The position numbers were made by a program, and so were the translations under genes. Below, in pieces: positions 1 to 11,820 of a stretch of 64,000 bases of DNA. The number at the start of each line of letters is the position of its first letter. Within the stretch, counting starts at the first letter, position 1. A model generated the notes under the pieces. The model saw only the letters and a program-made list of their open reading frames with translations, ran no database searches and was not told where the DNA came from. This stretch comes from Hybos culiciformis (taxonomy: Eukaryota > Arthropoda > Insecta > Diptera > Hybotidae): the NCBI GenBank assembly GCA_964007475.1, contig OZ023273.1:148091308-148155307 (forward strand), in the 5' to 3' direction.

Positions 1-3000
1 ACATAAACACAATAAATATATGCGGAAAATACGAAACGATGTGGAACTCCCTGTACATATCTTAAAAATAAAATACCTATCCTAAAATCTTAAATCAAAA
101 AATGGGCTCCATAAATAATTTATGGGAAACTGTTTTATAAATATATAAGTATTTTTTTTGTATTTGCGCATACTGTTTTATGTTAACTGAATTTGAGTTC
201 AAAAGATCAATATTTCTGACTTAAATTAATAAATATACTTTTAAATATAATTTTGAATTTAACATTCGCTTATTCAACGTCAATTGTAATTATTTGGAAA
301 ATTAAAAAAAAAAAATAATATTTTATGTTTATCATGTTAATATTTTTTTAGGTACCTTTACCTAAATATCATAAAATTATTTTTTATTCAAAATGCTCAA
401 TCAAAAACTTTCACAAAAAAAAAAAAAAAAATAACTAAAAATTTTTTGGAGCAAAATAAATACAGAGACATAGTAAAATAGCACAGAAAACATGTAGAAG
501 TTATTCATTATGATAATAAAAATAATTATTTGTAATTTTATGACAGAACCAAAAATATATAATAATTGGTTCAAATCATTATTATCGTCTTCTTCTTTTT
601 TATTAATTAAACTGTACAACAATAGAAAGAAAAGAACTGTTGAATGGAAAATTTATTTATAAATATAAAATTTTATAACAATAATAATAATGTCATATGT
701 TTTATTCTTTTAATTATACTAACTAATTAGAATACAAATAATAAATTCAAATAGCCAGAAATTAAGTGCTTTTATAATTATAGTTATAAATAATTAATAA
801 GATAAAAATTTATTAATTATTAAGAAAATCTTGTTCTGATATAAAAAAATATCGCAATTAGAAGAATTAATAAATATAAATTTAATTCAATTATATGTGT
901 AAAACAGTTATAAAGTTAAAAAAATATGTATGTAAAGTTAAATAATTAAATATGTATTGAAACGTATATCAGTATTTTAGTCTCAGTCTCGGTCTCAGTT
1001 TAAAAGTTATGGGTAATAATTTAATTTTAATGTGCTTAGGTTGACCTGCTGAAAACAGACATTGGTTTTCGGTGAAGGTTATTTCAAATTAATTTAAAAA
1101 AAATATTTTTTTTTTCGTTCAGTAGTGATTGATTTTTTTTTGATAATATCTAAAAAAAAAATATAAATAATACTTATTTTATTATTTATGTATAGGTATA
1201 TGTACCAGAACATAAAAGTATCTTACATATTTATATGTATATAAATATAAGCATTCATACTAAAAAATTAAGTATATATATTTCTTTTATGAATATTTAT
1301 TAAATATTTAATGTGGGTGGTATAAAGATAAAATTCATAAAAAATAAATTAGGAATCGTATATATTTATTTATCATAGTTGACTTCACCTTTAATACCAA
1401 AAAAAAAAATGGATATATCATTAAAATATTTTCACAACCTTGAACTTGATAAAATCTACAAAACAAAAAAAAATTAAAATATAGTTTTGAAAACAAGAAA
1501 CAAGAATAAATAACAAAAAGGACCTAAAATTATTTTTTTTTATTATTATTATTATAGTTATATTATACCTACCTACACATTTTAATGTATATAAATAAAA
1601 AATTATCTAATAATTTTATCAAGGATTTTATACAAGATTTTATATTAATTTTGTTTATTTTTAATATCAAACTGTTTTAATTAAAATTAATATCGTATTT
1701 AATAACTAAATAAGTTAGTCGGTCAAAATAAAATTCGTAAAGATTTACCTAATGCTTTACTTTGTTGTAAAATGAAAACAATTTCTTAGTCAACTCCGGA
1801 ACTATCAATGAACTCAAGCAAAATGAAATCTCTACTACTGAATATCTCACAAGGAAACGTTATTTACAAATTTCTTGTTCACACCTTTATTTTCAAAAAT
1901 AAAATCGCTGTATCAAAAACGATTTGCTAGGGACAATACGTAATTATGTTAAAAATTATTTTCCAAGAGTCAACTTTTGAATGACGTCTTATAATACCAT
2001 TAAGTAATACTATTCGAAAGACAATCGCAGGTATGGAGAGTATGGTCTGTAGGTCTGTACTTTACACACTTTGAATTTTATCGCTGCGATGAATGAAAGT
2101 GCCAAAAATCTGAGTTAAAAAATGCAAAAATCCAAAAAAACTACAATTTTGAAATGTTTTTTAAACTTTCAAATAAGAATAACCTTTATAAGATTTTTTC
2201 ATTGCAGTGACAAAATTCGACAAACTAAAATTATCTACATTCAAAATAAATTCAAATGGTCATACTAATCAAAGCATTAAGTTTTACAAATAATTTTAAC
2301 GTAACGATCAAATTTGAAGGAGGTGAATTTTATTTTTCATTTTTGCTGTTTTTTGCGGGTTTTCGAATTTTCCCAGAAATGACCTAAATCAATTTATATT
2401 TATTACATATAAATTTTGTTTCGTTTAATAGTTTTTGATACGTTCAATTTTTTTTTTAATTTATTTTTTCATTTTAATTAAAATTTGATTTAATAAAAAA
2501 ATTAATTACGGAAATATTATTTTAAAATTAAATAACAAAAAATTAATCATCCCGACCTAAATCAATCCATGCAAATATTATTTAGTATATAGTATATATC
2601 ATATACTTATATCTATATTTTGTAATTGAGTCATAAAATACAATAATTTATAATTATTGCGCTTCTTTTACATAAATTTCACAGTCTGAGGATAGTTTCA
2701 AACACATAAATATAAATGTACCTATATTTAAAAACCCAAATAGAAAAAAAAAAAATTAAATTTGCAACGCTTTTTTTTCTGATCTCAATCTCCACTGAAT
2801 CGAAAATAAAAAAAAAAATTTTTTTTTTGGTAATTTAATATTTTTTTTTTTGTATTTTTAATATTATATTTATATAGTTATATATGTTATTCACCGAGCT
2901 AGATTGGTATAATAAAAATTGTTATTAAAAAATTGTTTTGTTTTTTTGTACCATCACAACCATGATCTAAAATGTAATAATTTGTAAATTTATAAATTAT

Positions 3001-3677
3001 AGAATGAAAAAGAAATAGAAACATAAGTAACTTAGAAATAGAATGTTAACCTAAATGTTAATTCTATAATAATCATTCACATAGAAATAATGAATTATAT
3101 TTTTATGCCAAACTTAACCGTTAGCATAAGATTTACTTTACTAACTATCATAGAGTAAAAGCAAAAATTGAATTAAAAAAAACAAAAAAAAAAAAATTAA
3201 GTAACTTTAATTTCATTAAAAAATAATTTTTTATCTAGACCCTATTATTTACATTTTATTCTTGTCAAAAGATTACTTAAGTACCTATAATCTACAGTCA
3301 GTCTTTATTTTTGAATTAATTTAAGAAGATAATACTTAATTGTATTCAGTGGATGACGTGATGCAGTAACTTTTTTAATATTGATAATAAGTATGTTGAT
3401 AATAATAAATTAATTGATTTGAAATTCAAATGGAAAATAAAACAAATTTATTCTTAAAACTAGGATAAATGCTCGGATGAATGTGAGTATAAACGATAAA
3501 AACCATTAAGGCACTCATCATCTTTCGCAGAATCCCAATATTCCAAAGTCACAATGTTCACTATTTTGTAAATTTCTATTTGAAGTAAGTAAGTAAGAAC
3601 TAAAATTTATCAGAAATACGAAATGAACATCATTTTAATTTATTTTTTTTACTAAAGTTGGTTCAATTCGTCTACTG
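1..3677. other. AT-rich non-coding DNA, no gene seen
   Basis: This stretch is dominated by A/T homopolymers and short TA-rich words. No reading frame has recognisable protein similarity and no paired splice signals frame a convincing exon. It probably lies inside the intron that follows the sulfotransferase exon at 11153-11820, because later exons of that gene were not found between here and that exon. Confidence 0.5.
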
Positions 3678-4276
3678 CAGGGATGGCCAACACGTCGATC
3701 TCGAACCAATTTTTGGTCGATCAATCGGTTGGAGATGGTGCAAATAGTTACAAACGTTAACAACATTCAATCTTATTAATTCATTTTAAATCATTTTTAT
3801 GTGTATCCTTTTCCTCTTAAAAACGATTCATATTTATTGTTCTAAAAAATTAAAGTCACATTTTTTAATAAAAAAAAAACAGGTTGGATGAAAGCATATC
3901 TTACATATTTTGAGGAAGATTTTGAGGAAGATTTTAGGAATAGCCGAATCATAAATAGTAATCCAAAATTACCAAATGTAGCAAATATTTGTACATACGT
4001 TTCATCTGAATGGGCAATTTCATTTATGAGGAAGAATATCCTTCCTTTACTCAAAATTTATTAGTATTCTCTCGGACTGGATTTACCAAAATTATGAATG
4101 CTTGGCTGAAGACAAGCAGCCTTCCTTTTAAATTTAATATATGTTTTTGTGTAATTTCACCGTTGTCACTTGTACGTGTATTGAATGTGTTTAATATCAA
4201 TATTTTATAAGGTCGATCACGACACATTTTATAAAAAATTAGTCGATCTTACATATAGTGAAGTTGGCCACCCCTG
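3678..4276. mobile_element. hAT-like non-autonomous element (decayed)
   Basis: The ends are imperfect inverted repeats: CAGGGATGGCCAAC on the left and the complement of GTTGGCCACCCCTG on the right, with GGTCGATC-like words just inside both. CAGGG(G)TGGCCAA ends are typical of hAT elements. A 7-bp direct repeat TCTACTG lies directly left of the element (3671-3677) and again at 4280-4286, offset three bases from the right end, so the duplication is close to but not exactly hAT-like. The interior holds short open frames on both strands that I do not recognise as transposase. Confidence 0.5.
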
Positions 4277-4312
4277 GACTCTACTGGGTATAATAATGGT
4301 GTATTATAGTTT

Positions 4313-4560
4313 TAATTTGCTATTAGACTATAGCACCATCTAGCAGTCCACTTTATAAGTACAACTCTTATCTATTCTTGAAATTCTTGATCCTAGCATG
4401 TTTTATGTGATACTTTAATATGAAAATATTGCATTTCAATTTTATACGGAACTTCATACAAATTTTGATGTTTTCAAAAACTTTAAATGCTTTTTACTCA
4501 AAACAATACTTGTTCATATAATACATTGTTATCACACTCATCAGACGCTTCATGTCTTGA
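4313..4560. repeat. diverged copy of a dispersed repeat (second copy 33745-34330)
   Basis: Several words recur in the same order here and in a Cul2 intron: a block around TATAGCACCAT, then TTTATAAGTACAACT, then ATACATTGTT followed by CAGACG. The copies differ by substitutions and indels. Family unknown. From here to 5083 nothing else is recognisable. Confidence 0.35.
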
Positions 4561-5083
4561 AATTTTTTTTTTTAGAATTGTAACAAGAATTCAGAGTTTT
4601 TTTCTTCAAAAATGCTGAATTCTGAATGACAGCACATTTTGAATGTTTAGAAATATAAAACAGTTTAAGATATTCTTAGATTTTATAAGAGAATTAAGTT
4701 TTTGTTTCGATTAGGAAGAAAAATTTGCTTTACTTCCAGTTATAACGAAGAAGAAATTTAAAGTGTGCAAATTAATGTGATTACCGAAGTGGTTAGTTAA
4801 GATTGTTAGTATTTAGGTAATAAAATATAAAATAGGATTGATAAAAAATTTAATAAACCTTTAACCTTAGTCCTGGCAAAAAAAAAAACTAACAAAGGAA
4901 AATACTGCAAATTAAGGTTTTTCATCGGGCTTTACTTAAAAAATATTCCTTACTCAAGTACTTGATTGGGACAAATGGTATGTTCAATGTTTCTTTCTTC
5001 TATTAAGTTATCGGGTAAAATATATATTTAATACCAAAAAGTTAAATTCGTATCTTTGTAAAACCATAAAATTCTCAACGTTT

Positions 5084-5094
5084 ATTAACCAAAA
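5084..5094 (+). repeat. target-site duplication, left copy
   Basis: ATTAACCAAAA, repeated exactly at 9553-9563. The two copies bracket the Loa-like element and define its insertion point. Confidence 0.85.
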
Positions 5095-5096
5095 AA

Positions 5097-5846
5097 AACG
5101 CAAAGACAGAGGCGATTAAAATTGGGCCACAGCCTAGACCCCTGAACGAAGTGGTGAAAGACCACCTCAGGTTGGCTGTGGTCGACGAGCGAGCTAGCAA
5201 TCGGCGGGTAACTGCTGAATTGTGGGCGAAACTCGAAACAAGATTGTCTGAGATGGTAATGGACTATCTCATGAGCAACCAAGGAGGGCCCCTTCCCTGG
5301 TTTGATTCGTCGGAAGTCATCAGAGGCTTCCGAGTAATCAAATGCGAGGACCTTTTTTCGAAGGACTTTCTTAGCGCCAGCGTTGCTAAGATTAGCAATG
5401 CTTGGGATGGATCATCGATTGGTCTTATCCCCGCTAGGGAGATCCCGAGAAGACCAAAGGCACGCATTTGGCTACCGAAGATGACCATAGATGGGGTCAA
5501 ACTTTTAACGTGCTTGCGGCTGCAGAATCCAGGAATCCCAATGGGGAACTGGGCCGTCCTCCAGCAGGAGGAATGTCCGAAGGAGGCAGCCAAAAGCAGT
5601 ATGTCGTTCCTGCTGCTAATCAATGAGGAAAGCCTAAAGCCTCTTGAGAAGCAGGAATTTAAGCTGAGATGGGGTATACGCTATGCCAAGCTGAAGGTGT
5701 TCCAAGCAGGAAGCCCTGAAGTGGACGCTTTGGACGTCGCTAGCGACCTCATCGAAGAGTTGAGCCTTGGTGTGGAACCAGGTGCAGAGGACACTGGTGT
5801 GAAAGAAGGGACTAAGGACCAAAAAAATGAAGGTGGTGCAGATTAA
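5097..5846 (+). CDS. Loa-type ORF1 (DUF4780-like), N-terminus missing
   Basis: The frame is open from the truncated 5' end of the element (about 5097) to a TAA at 5844-5846. No ATG precedes the conserved part, which begins near KDHLRLAVVD at 5157, so the natural start codon lies in the lost 5' portion. The pattern of the visible 230 residues (KDHLRLAVVD, then RPKARIWLP, then LRLQNPGIP, then LRWGIRYAKL) matches the DUF4780-type ORF1 proteins of Loa-like elements. These are thought to act as RNA-binding partners of the retrotransposon RNP. The C-terminus is acidic (GAEDTGVKEGTKDQKNEGGAD). It overlaps ORF2 by 20 bases in a different frame, suggesting coupled translation. As a truncated copy it should not yield a normal ORF1 protein. 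Confidence 0.8.
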   Translation, partial: NAKTEAIKIGPQPRPLNEVVKDHLRLAVVDERASNRRVTAELWAKLETRLSEMVMDYLMSNQGGPLPWFDSSEVIRGFRVIKCEDLFSKDFLSASVAKISNAWDGSSIGLIPAREIPRRPKARIWLPKMTIDGVKLLTCLRLQNPGIPMGNWAVLQQEECPKEAAKSSMSFLLLINEESLKPLEKQEFKLRWGIRYAKLKVFQAGSPEVDALDVASDLIEELSLGVEPGAEDTGVKEGTKDQKNEGGAD

Positions 5847-8800
5847 CCTGAAGCATTCGAAGAATGCCTCGGATAACCTGTTGGTCCTCCTAGCTGAGGA
5901 GGACCTTGACATCGCCTTAATACAAGAGCCATGGGTCAACGCCTCTAAGGTTAGAGGCTTGAGTAGCGGCAACTACAACTTGTTTTACAAGGTTGCAGAT
6001 GCGGAAAATGGTAAGCAAAGAACCTGCGTACTCATTAAAAAACACATAAATGCATTTCTTTGTTCCAATTTCAGCTGTGGAGATGCCACAGTAGTTAAGC
6101 TGGAGCATAGTGATGGGAGCGAACTATATGTAGCATCTGTTTACATGGCTCAAGAGGGTCCAATTCCACCACCAGGAGTGGAGAAATTGGTCAAAGTAAG
6201 CGGAGGAAAGCTGCTGATTGGTGGTGACGCTAATGCTCGGCACACCCTATGGGGCAGCTCAGAAATAAATGAAAGAGGTGAGTCACTTTTTGATTTTATT
6301 TTAGATAATAGCCTAATAGTATGTAATAGGGGCAATACCCCAACTTTTAAATTTCCTAGCTCAGAAAGGTTTTCTGGCTGGGAGGACGTTATTGACATAA
6401 CGTGTAAGGGTAACACAGAATCTTTTAGGGTCGATAGTTGGAGAGTGTCCGACAAATTATCCTTTTCGGATCATAGTTGGATACTCTTCAACATCAGCTT
6501 CGGAGTAGAGACTCCGAAACCCTATCGAAATCCGAAGCGTACGGATTGGAACAAATTCAAAAGAGTGTTACGTCAGAAGATGCCAATTATAGACATTTCT
6601 GGCATAGAGACAGAACAAGAATTGGATGTTGTAACGGAGAAGTTCACGAAGGCTATGGAGGTAGCCTTTAAGGTAGCTTGTCCGATCAAGCGCAGCAAGA
6701 AAACTCTTCCAGTGTGGTGGAATAGTGATCTTACGATCCTGAGGAAGGCCTCTAGAGATTCTTATAATATCTGCCAGCGGCAGGGATCATTTGAACTCTA
6801 TAAGGACAGCCTCCGAGAGTACAAAAGCGCAATTAGAGCTGCCAAAAAGAGAAGTTGGTGGGAGTATTGCGAATCTATCGATAGCATTAGCGAATCAGCG
6901 AGACTGAGCAAAGTCTTATCAAAAGAGCATTCCAGTCCATCATTCCTAAGAACAGGGGACAGTACGTGGACGGAATCCTCAGCGGAAACCTTGGAAGTAT
7001 TAATGGACACTCACTTTCCGAAGTGCGAAGAAAGTGTTGACGAATGTGCAACTGTTGATGGCCAACGGAGTGTAATTAATCAAATGGAAGACGTCCGATC
7101 TCTAATCACAAGAGAAAAAATTGCCTGGGCAATAGATGGCTTCGCTCCATATAAATCAGCGGGAATTGATGGTATCTTCCCAAAAATGTTGCAGGAAGCC
7201 AAGGAGACTGTCACCCCTTGGCTCGAAATTTTGTTTAGAAGCAGCCTTGTACTTGGTCATATTCCACAGTCGTGGAGAAGGGTCAAGGTTGTCTTTATAC
7301 CTAAGGCGGGGAGGCGTGGACATGAGACGGCTAAAGATTACAGGCCAATCAGCCTATCGTCCTTCGTTCTTAAAACGCTTGAGCGTATAATTGAATACGA
7401 TATCAGGAAAAAGTTGGAAAGTAATCCTCTTTGTACCTCACAACATGCATACTGTAAGGGCAAATCCACCGAGACGGCACTACATGAAGTAGTTCGTAAA
7501 GTGGAAGAGTCAATACAGTACAAGGAATACACGCTAGCATCATTTCTAGATATAGAAGGGGCTTTCAATAATGTAAGTATTAAAGCAATCCAGGAGTCAC
7601 TAAATCAAGCAGATGTTGGGACGATAAATTTTTGGATTGGTAATATGCTACGAACAAGAGAGGTTCATGCAAATCATGGCAGCTACCATATGGTCAGGAG
7701 TGTGGAGAGAGGCACTCCCCAGGGAGGGGTGCTCTCACCGCTACTCTGGCTACTTGTAATGAACTCGGTTCTAGTTAAGCTCCAAAGAGCAGGAGTGAAA
7801 GCGGTAGCGTACGCGGATGACCTAGCGATTCTTGTCTCTGGGAAATTCCTACCTACACTAACAGAATTAATGGAAAGTGCTCTACTTGTAGTGACGAGTT
7901 GGGCAAAGGAGTGTGGCCTCAATGTGAATCCAAGCAAGACAGAGCTTATGTTGTTCACAACGAGGACAAAAATACCCTGCTTCGCCCTACCCAAGTTGGG
8001 AGGGGTGACGCTGGGTTTAGCTTCGAGGGTTAAGTATTTGGGTGTAGTACTAGATCCTAAGCTTAACTGGAAATATAGTGTCGATGAGAGAATTAAAAAA
8101 GCATGTGTAGCTTTTTATTCTTGTAAGCGAATGGTAGGGAAAAGGTGGGGACTGAGGCCGCATATGATTCTCTGGATGTACACAGCAATTGTACGCCCAA
8201 TCCTCACGTACGGAGCGGTAATTTGGTGGCCAGCTGTAGAGAAGGCCTATGTTCGAACCAAGCTGGGTAGAATACAGCGAAGTGCATGTGTGAGCATCAC
8301 GGGGGCGCTAAGAACGGCACCTACTGATGCTCTCAATGTTCTGCTGCATCTTTTACCCCTTGACTTACATGTCAAAAATCTCGCTGCTTGCAGTGCAGTC
8401 AGGCTCCAAGAAAGTGGAAACTGGCTGACTAAACCATATGGTCACAGTAGAATCCTTAGGGATATATCTAAGAATGTGACCTGCACTGAAACTGACTATA
8501 CCATTCCCAGGTTAGAACTGAAAAAGAATTTTCAGATCGTAATACCGACTAGAAGGGATTGGGAGGTTAATAATATTCTAGAGGGAGTCGACCTAGCTAT
8601 CTACACAGACGGTTCAAAAATGGACTGTGGTGTTGGTGCTGGGGTGTACTCGGAAGAAATGAATATAGCTAGAAGTTATAGACTTCCAGACAGATCCAGT
8701 ATTTTTCAGGCAGAAGTACTTGCGATCTGGAAGGCGTGCTGTCTGTTGTGTGACTCGGCTCCGGCTGTTCACAGGGTGGTAATAGCTTCTGACAGTCAAG

Positions 8801-9429
8801 CGGCCATTATGGCTCTTAAATCACCGGTCGTATCCTCTAAGCTGGTCGAGAGATGCTTAGAACAGCTTTCCCAACTGGCTGAGAGATACGTCGTCCACCT
8901 GTACTGGGTCCCGGGACATAGGGACGTCCAAGGAAATGAACGGGCTGATGAACTGGCTAGGGCAGGTTCAGCGCTGGATGTCTCCCGCTCGGAGAAGGTC
9001 CATCCACCACTAAACACGATAAAAAGGGATATAAGTCAGTACTTCTTATCTCTAGCTAACAGTAGATGGAGGGCGCTATCTACATGTAGAACGACTAGGA
9101 AAACTTGGCCGTTATACGACAAGAAAAGAACAAAAGAGATTCTTAAAATGTCTCGAAAAGACATCTCTAGAATCACTGCAATTTACACGGGTCACTGGGC
9201 AGTTGGTGAACATGCTGCAAGACTGGGTATTCCTTATAACCAGAAGTGCCGCAGTTGCGGTCTTGAGAACGAAAAAGAGACTTTAGTCCATTTTATTTGC
9301 AAATGCCCGGCGCTTGCAAGATCTAGAAAAAACACATTAGGAAACTACCTTCTCGAGGACGTAGATGTGTTAGCCTTAGCAAAACCCAGGGAGGTGATCA
9401 AATTTTTGAACACCACGGGGTGGATTTAG
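5827..9429 (+). CDS. Loa-type ORF2: APE endonuclease, reverse transcriptase, RNase H
   Basis: This 1200-residue polyprotein nicks target DNA, copies element RNA at the nick and removes RNA from the hybrid. Visible in order are an exonuclease III-like endonuclease (NLKHSK near residue 7, IQEPW at 32-36, GDANARHTLW, and the SDH triad element at about 214-216); reverse transcriptase (DYRPISLSS, SFLDIEGAFNN, GTPQGGVLSPLLW, and catalytic YADD at 662-665); RNase H (IYTDGS with Asp928, the FQAEVLAIW glutamate, ASDSQAA, WVPGHRDVQGNERADEL); and a C-terminal CCHC-like knuckle starting at Cys1141 (CRSCGLENEKETLVHFICKC). All catalytic motifs are present with no stop or frameshift, which is near full length for Loa-group ORF2. 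The ATG at 5827 is the first Met in frame and lies within the end of ORF1. Confidence 0.93.
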   Translation: MKVVQINLKHSKNASDNLLVLLAEEDLDIALIQEPWVNASKVRGLSSGNYNLFYKVADAENGKQRTCVLIKKHINAFLCSNFSCGDATVVKLEHSDGSELYVASVYMAQEGPIPPPGVEKLVKVSGGKLLIGGDANARHTLWGSSEINERGESLFDFILDNSLIVCNRGNTPTFKFPSSERFSGWEDVIDITCKGNTESFRVDSWRVSDKLSFSDHSWILFNISFGVETPKPYRNPKRTDWNKFKRVLRQKMPIIDISGIETEQELDVVTEKFTKAMEVAFKVACPIKRSKKTLPVWWNSDLTILRKASRDSYNICQRQGSFELYKDSLREYKSAIRAAKKRSWWEYCESIDSISESARLSKVLSKEHSSPSFLRTGDSTWTESSAETLEVLMDTHFPKCEESVDECATVDGQRSVINQMEDVRSLITREKIAWAIDGFAPYKSAGIDGIFPKMLQEAKETVTPWLEILFRSSLVLGHIPQSWRRVKVVFIPKAGRRGHETAKDYRPISLSSFVLKTLERIIEYDIRKKLESNPLCTSQHAYCKGKSTETALHEVVRKVEESIQYKEYTLASFLDIEGAFNNVSIKAIQESLNQADVGTINFWIGNMLRTREVHANHGSYHMVRSVERGTPQGGVLSPLLWLLVMNSVLVKLQRAGVKAVAYADDLAILVSGKFLPTLTELMESALLVVTSWAKECGLNVNPSKTELMLFTTRTKIPCFALPKLGGVTLGLASRVKYLGVVLDPKLNWKYSVDERIKKACVAFYSCKRMVGKRWGLRPHMILWMYTAIVRPILTYGAVIWWPAVEKAYVRTKLGRIQRSACVSITGALRTAPTDALNVLLHLLPLDLHVKNLAACSAVRLQESGNWLTKPYGHSRILRDISKNVTCTETDYTIPRLELKKNFQIVIPTRRDWEVNNILEGVDLAIYTDGSKMDCGVGAGVYSEEMNIARSYRLPDRSSIFQAEVLAIWKACCLLCDSAPAVHRVVIASDSQAAIMALKSPVVSSKLVERCLEQLSQLAERYVVHLYWVPGHRDVQGNERADELARAGSALDVSRSEKVHPPLNTIKRDISQYFLSLANSRWRALSTCRTTRKTWPLYDKKRTKEILKMSRKDISRITAIYTGHWAVGEHAARLGIPYNQKCRSCGLENEKETLVHFICKCPALARSRKNTLGNYLLEDVDVLALAKPREVIKFLNTTGWI

Positions 9430-9552
9430 CTCTATTATCGCCGCTAGGCCTTGGTTATGAGTGTTAATGGTAGCAAAACGGTGCGAAAGCGCTAATTGGA
9501 AACCCCTGTTGGTTCAGCAAGGTTTTCGCCATCTTAACCAACCTAACCAACC
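9430..9552 (+). other. 3' UTR and AACC-rich tail of the Loa-like element
   Basis: GC-rich sequence from the ORF2 stop to the right target duplication. It ends in CTTAACCAACCTAACCAACC, a short degenerate TAACC/AACC repeat in place of a poly(A) tail, as seen in several RNase H-bearing non-LTR clades. Confidence 0.7.
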
Positions 9553-9563
9553 ATTAACCAAAA
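9553..9563 (+). repeat. target-site duplication, right copy
   Basis: ATTAACCAAAA, identical to 5084-5094. Confidence 0.85.
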
Positions 9564-11152
9564 GGTTATCATCAGAAAACAGAAAGATTTCATTGCAAAT
9601 TTAATATTTAAATGACAAATTTTTAAAATTTATTTTCATAGAATTTTATAAATACTTTATTCTCAGCATTTGACCCAAAAGCTTAGTATACTATAAACAA
9701 ATCAAAATCCCGACCTAGAGGCAAATTTTCAGAAGTTTTTACATAACTTAATTACACGTGAAAGTTCAATTAAGTGTAAACATTATTATTATTTCAGCAA
9801 TAAATAAATAAACACAAAAAAATAATTTCCCTAAATAAATTTTTCTTTTATTTCATTCATTCAATTTTTGTTTGTTTGTTTTGTCCATTTTGTTGTTTTA
9901 AAAAAGAAAACTTGTTTAATTTTGTTTTTTTATTTTAATTTTTGTTACACAACAATTAAAAGCTGATTTGCATGTTTTTATTATTTTTAAAAATTCACAA
10001 TTTTCTTTCAAATTTCTTTTTTGCATAACAAAATAAATAAATAAAACGTTAATGTCAACGTAACACAATAAACTTTAATGGGCATAATATTTGGTGGTGC
10101 TTGCCAAAATCTGTACTGTAAAATGGTACAGGGCAAAATATATATAATATATTTATGCATAAATAATGTTTATGTTATAGTTGATTGAAAAGGAAATTAT
10201 TCATGTCGAGGTTACTGCAAAAGGCACAAATATGATGCCAAATGTAATCATAATTATTCAAAATTTAATAACAAATGGGAACTACTTTAGTTAACTAATT
10301 GAATACATGTTTTCTGTAAATATTAATTAAAAAGAAAGAAAAAATATTACAAAACATTGATGATTTTCAGTTAAAAAAAAAATTACATCACAATAATAAT
10401 GTCGAATTTAAAAGCAGAAAAAATTTTTTTTTGTTTAAGTAATAAAGTTGAGAAATATTTAGCTAATATAGTATACTTAAGTAATAAATACTTAATTCAA
10501 AAAAGGAAACGAATTAAATATGATTAAGTAGGTACTTATTTATGTATTTTTTAAAAATAAAACTAAACAAAGCCCTAATCATACTTAGGTACCTACATAC
10601 CTAAGTAAGATAAACTTAGATATTTTAAAAATGTTTAACATAGATAAGTTCATATGTAATTATTTTGAAATCTTCCACATGACAATCAGTAGAAAAAGTA
10701 ATTACAAAAACTTGCTCGTGGAACACATATTCGAGATTAACACTTTAAATCCTACATGGTAAGAATACTTAGATGTTATCCACAAAATATTTTTGCACAA
10801 TTATGGGTACTCACCTACTTAAATATTATTAAAGCATGATCACAAATTAATTGATTTTAAATTCCATTTTTTTGCACTACTTACTTTTAAGTATGTTCCA
10901 AATTCATAAAACAATTTGACCAAATTTAGTTTGATAACGTAAGCACTTATTCATATCTTTTTTATTAATACAAGTAAGTAATAATGCCAATAGATAAACT
11001 TTTAAACCCTATTTTAGCATAACAAAAATTGTTAATATAAATAACTGTGGCGGTACTTACTTACTTAAGTAAAAAAAAAAAAAAAACAAGATTAAAATAT
11101 CTTCGAATTTAGATTAATTCTTATAATCTGATTTAATTTTAAATCTACTCAC
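9564..11152 (-). other. sulfotransferase intron, 3'-flanking segment
   Basis: AT-rich DNA with many TACCTA/AAGTA words and no recognisable exon. It begins, on the minus strand, with the GTGAGT donor at 11147-11152. Confidence 0.6.
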
Positions 11153-11820
11153 CTTTCATCATCCAACAACCGCTCAGCTATTGCTAACCTCAATCTAACA
11201 ACTTTCATACTTTGCAATGGAAATAATTTACAAAATGGTGTTAAAAATTTTGGTTTCCAACAAAATTGTGGGAAATCCTTGCATTGAGCCCACAATCGTT
11301 CATTATGTTCAAATAAATATTTATGGTCCTTGCCATATTCCAAATACTCTTCCAATTCAGAATAATCACAGTTGAGAAGTTTTTTTAAATTATTAATTGC
11401 TTTCTGATCATCTGGCGGACCACGTATTTGTTTTATTTCAAAATTCATCATTGGCTCATAATGATAATAATTACCAGGCACTGAATTTAGAATATCACCT
11501 AAAAATGTTGATCCTGATCGCCACGATGTTATAATAATGCTCCGCACAGGATTTCCTTTTGTTTCTAACGTCAAATCACTCAATTTTTCAGCATCGACCC
11601 CAAACCTTCCCGATGGATATTCAAAATTTTCCATTTCAATGGAGATTTGTTTTCGCATTGCCGAGAGAACATCTTGAATAGTGACTGTTGAATTATAGGA
11701 ATCAGTCGATGAGAATTGTGCATCTGGCAATAAGGGACGATGTTGTGTTGTAGCTATTAGTAATAAAATGCACAAACTAGTAACGCCAAAAATTCCAATT
11801 AAATTAGTTCGTCGCGACAT
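11153..11820 (-). CDS. carbohydrate sulfotransferase, first coding exon (partial gene)
   Basis: The exon encodes residues 1-222 of a type II Golgi membrane enzyme that transfers sulfate from PAPS to sugar chains. Residues 1-6 are a short basic cytosolic tail and about 8-24 a membrane anchor (LIGIFGVTSLCILLLIA). The 5'-phosphosulfate loop follows at about 98-106 (TSWRSGSTF), then GDILNSVPGNYYHYEP, typical of the Sulfotransfer_1 keratan/chondroitin 6-O type. An N-glycosylation sequon (NST) lies near residue 43. The exon ends in phase 2 before GTGAGT (11147-11152). The 3'-phosphate-binding segment (usually an RDPR-type motif) is missing here and was not found at lower coordinates, so the remaining exons probably lie outside the window. 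The Loa-like element appears to be in this intron. The exact paralogue cannot be decided from this exon. Confidence 0.85.

Larger units (their letters stand above)
5095..9552 (+). mobile_element. Loa-like non-LTR retrotransposon, 5'-truncated
   Basis: A block of much higher GC content than its surroundings carries two overlapping coding regions (a DUF4780-like ORF1 remnant and a 1200-codon ORF2 with endonuclease, reverse transcriptase and RNase H) and a 123-bp 3' region ending in AACC-type repeats rather than poly(A). Exact 11-bp direct repeats flank it. Its left end starts inside ORF1, so the 5' UTR and the ORF1 start are missing, as expected from incomplete target-primed reverse transcription. 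ORF2 is uninterrupted, so the insertion is young. It sits on the plus strand, antisense to the sulfotransferase gene in whose intron it appears to lie. Assignment to the Loa rather than I or R1 clade rests on the ORF1 type plus the RNase H domain and is from family knowledge. Confidence 0.88.

Noticed and set aside
5264..9017. Several minus-strand frames across the Loa-like element
   Set aside because: They are shadows of the intact plus-strand ORF1 and ORF2 and match no family.
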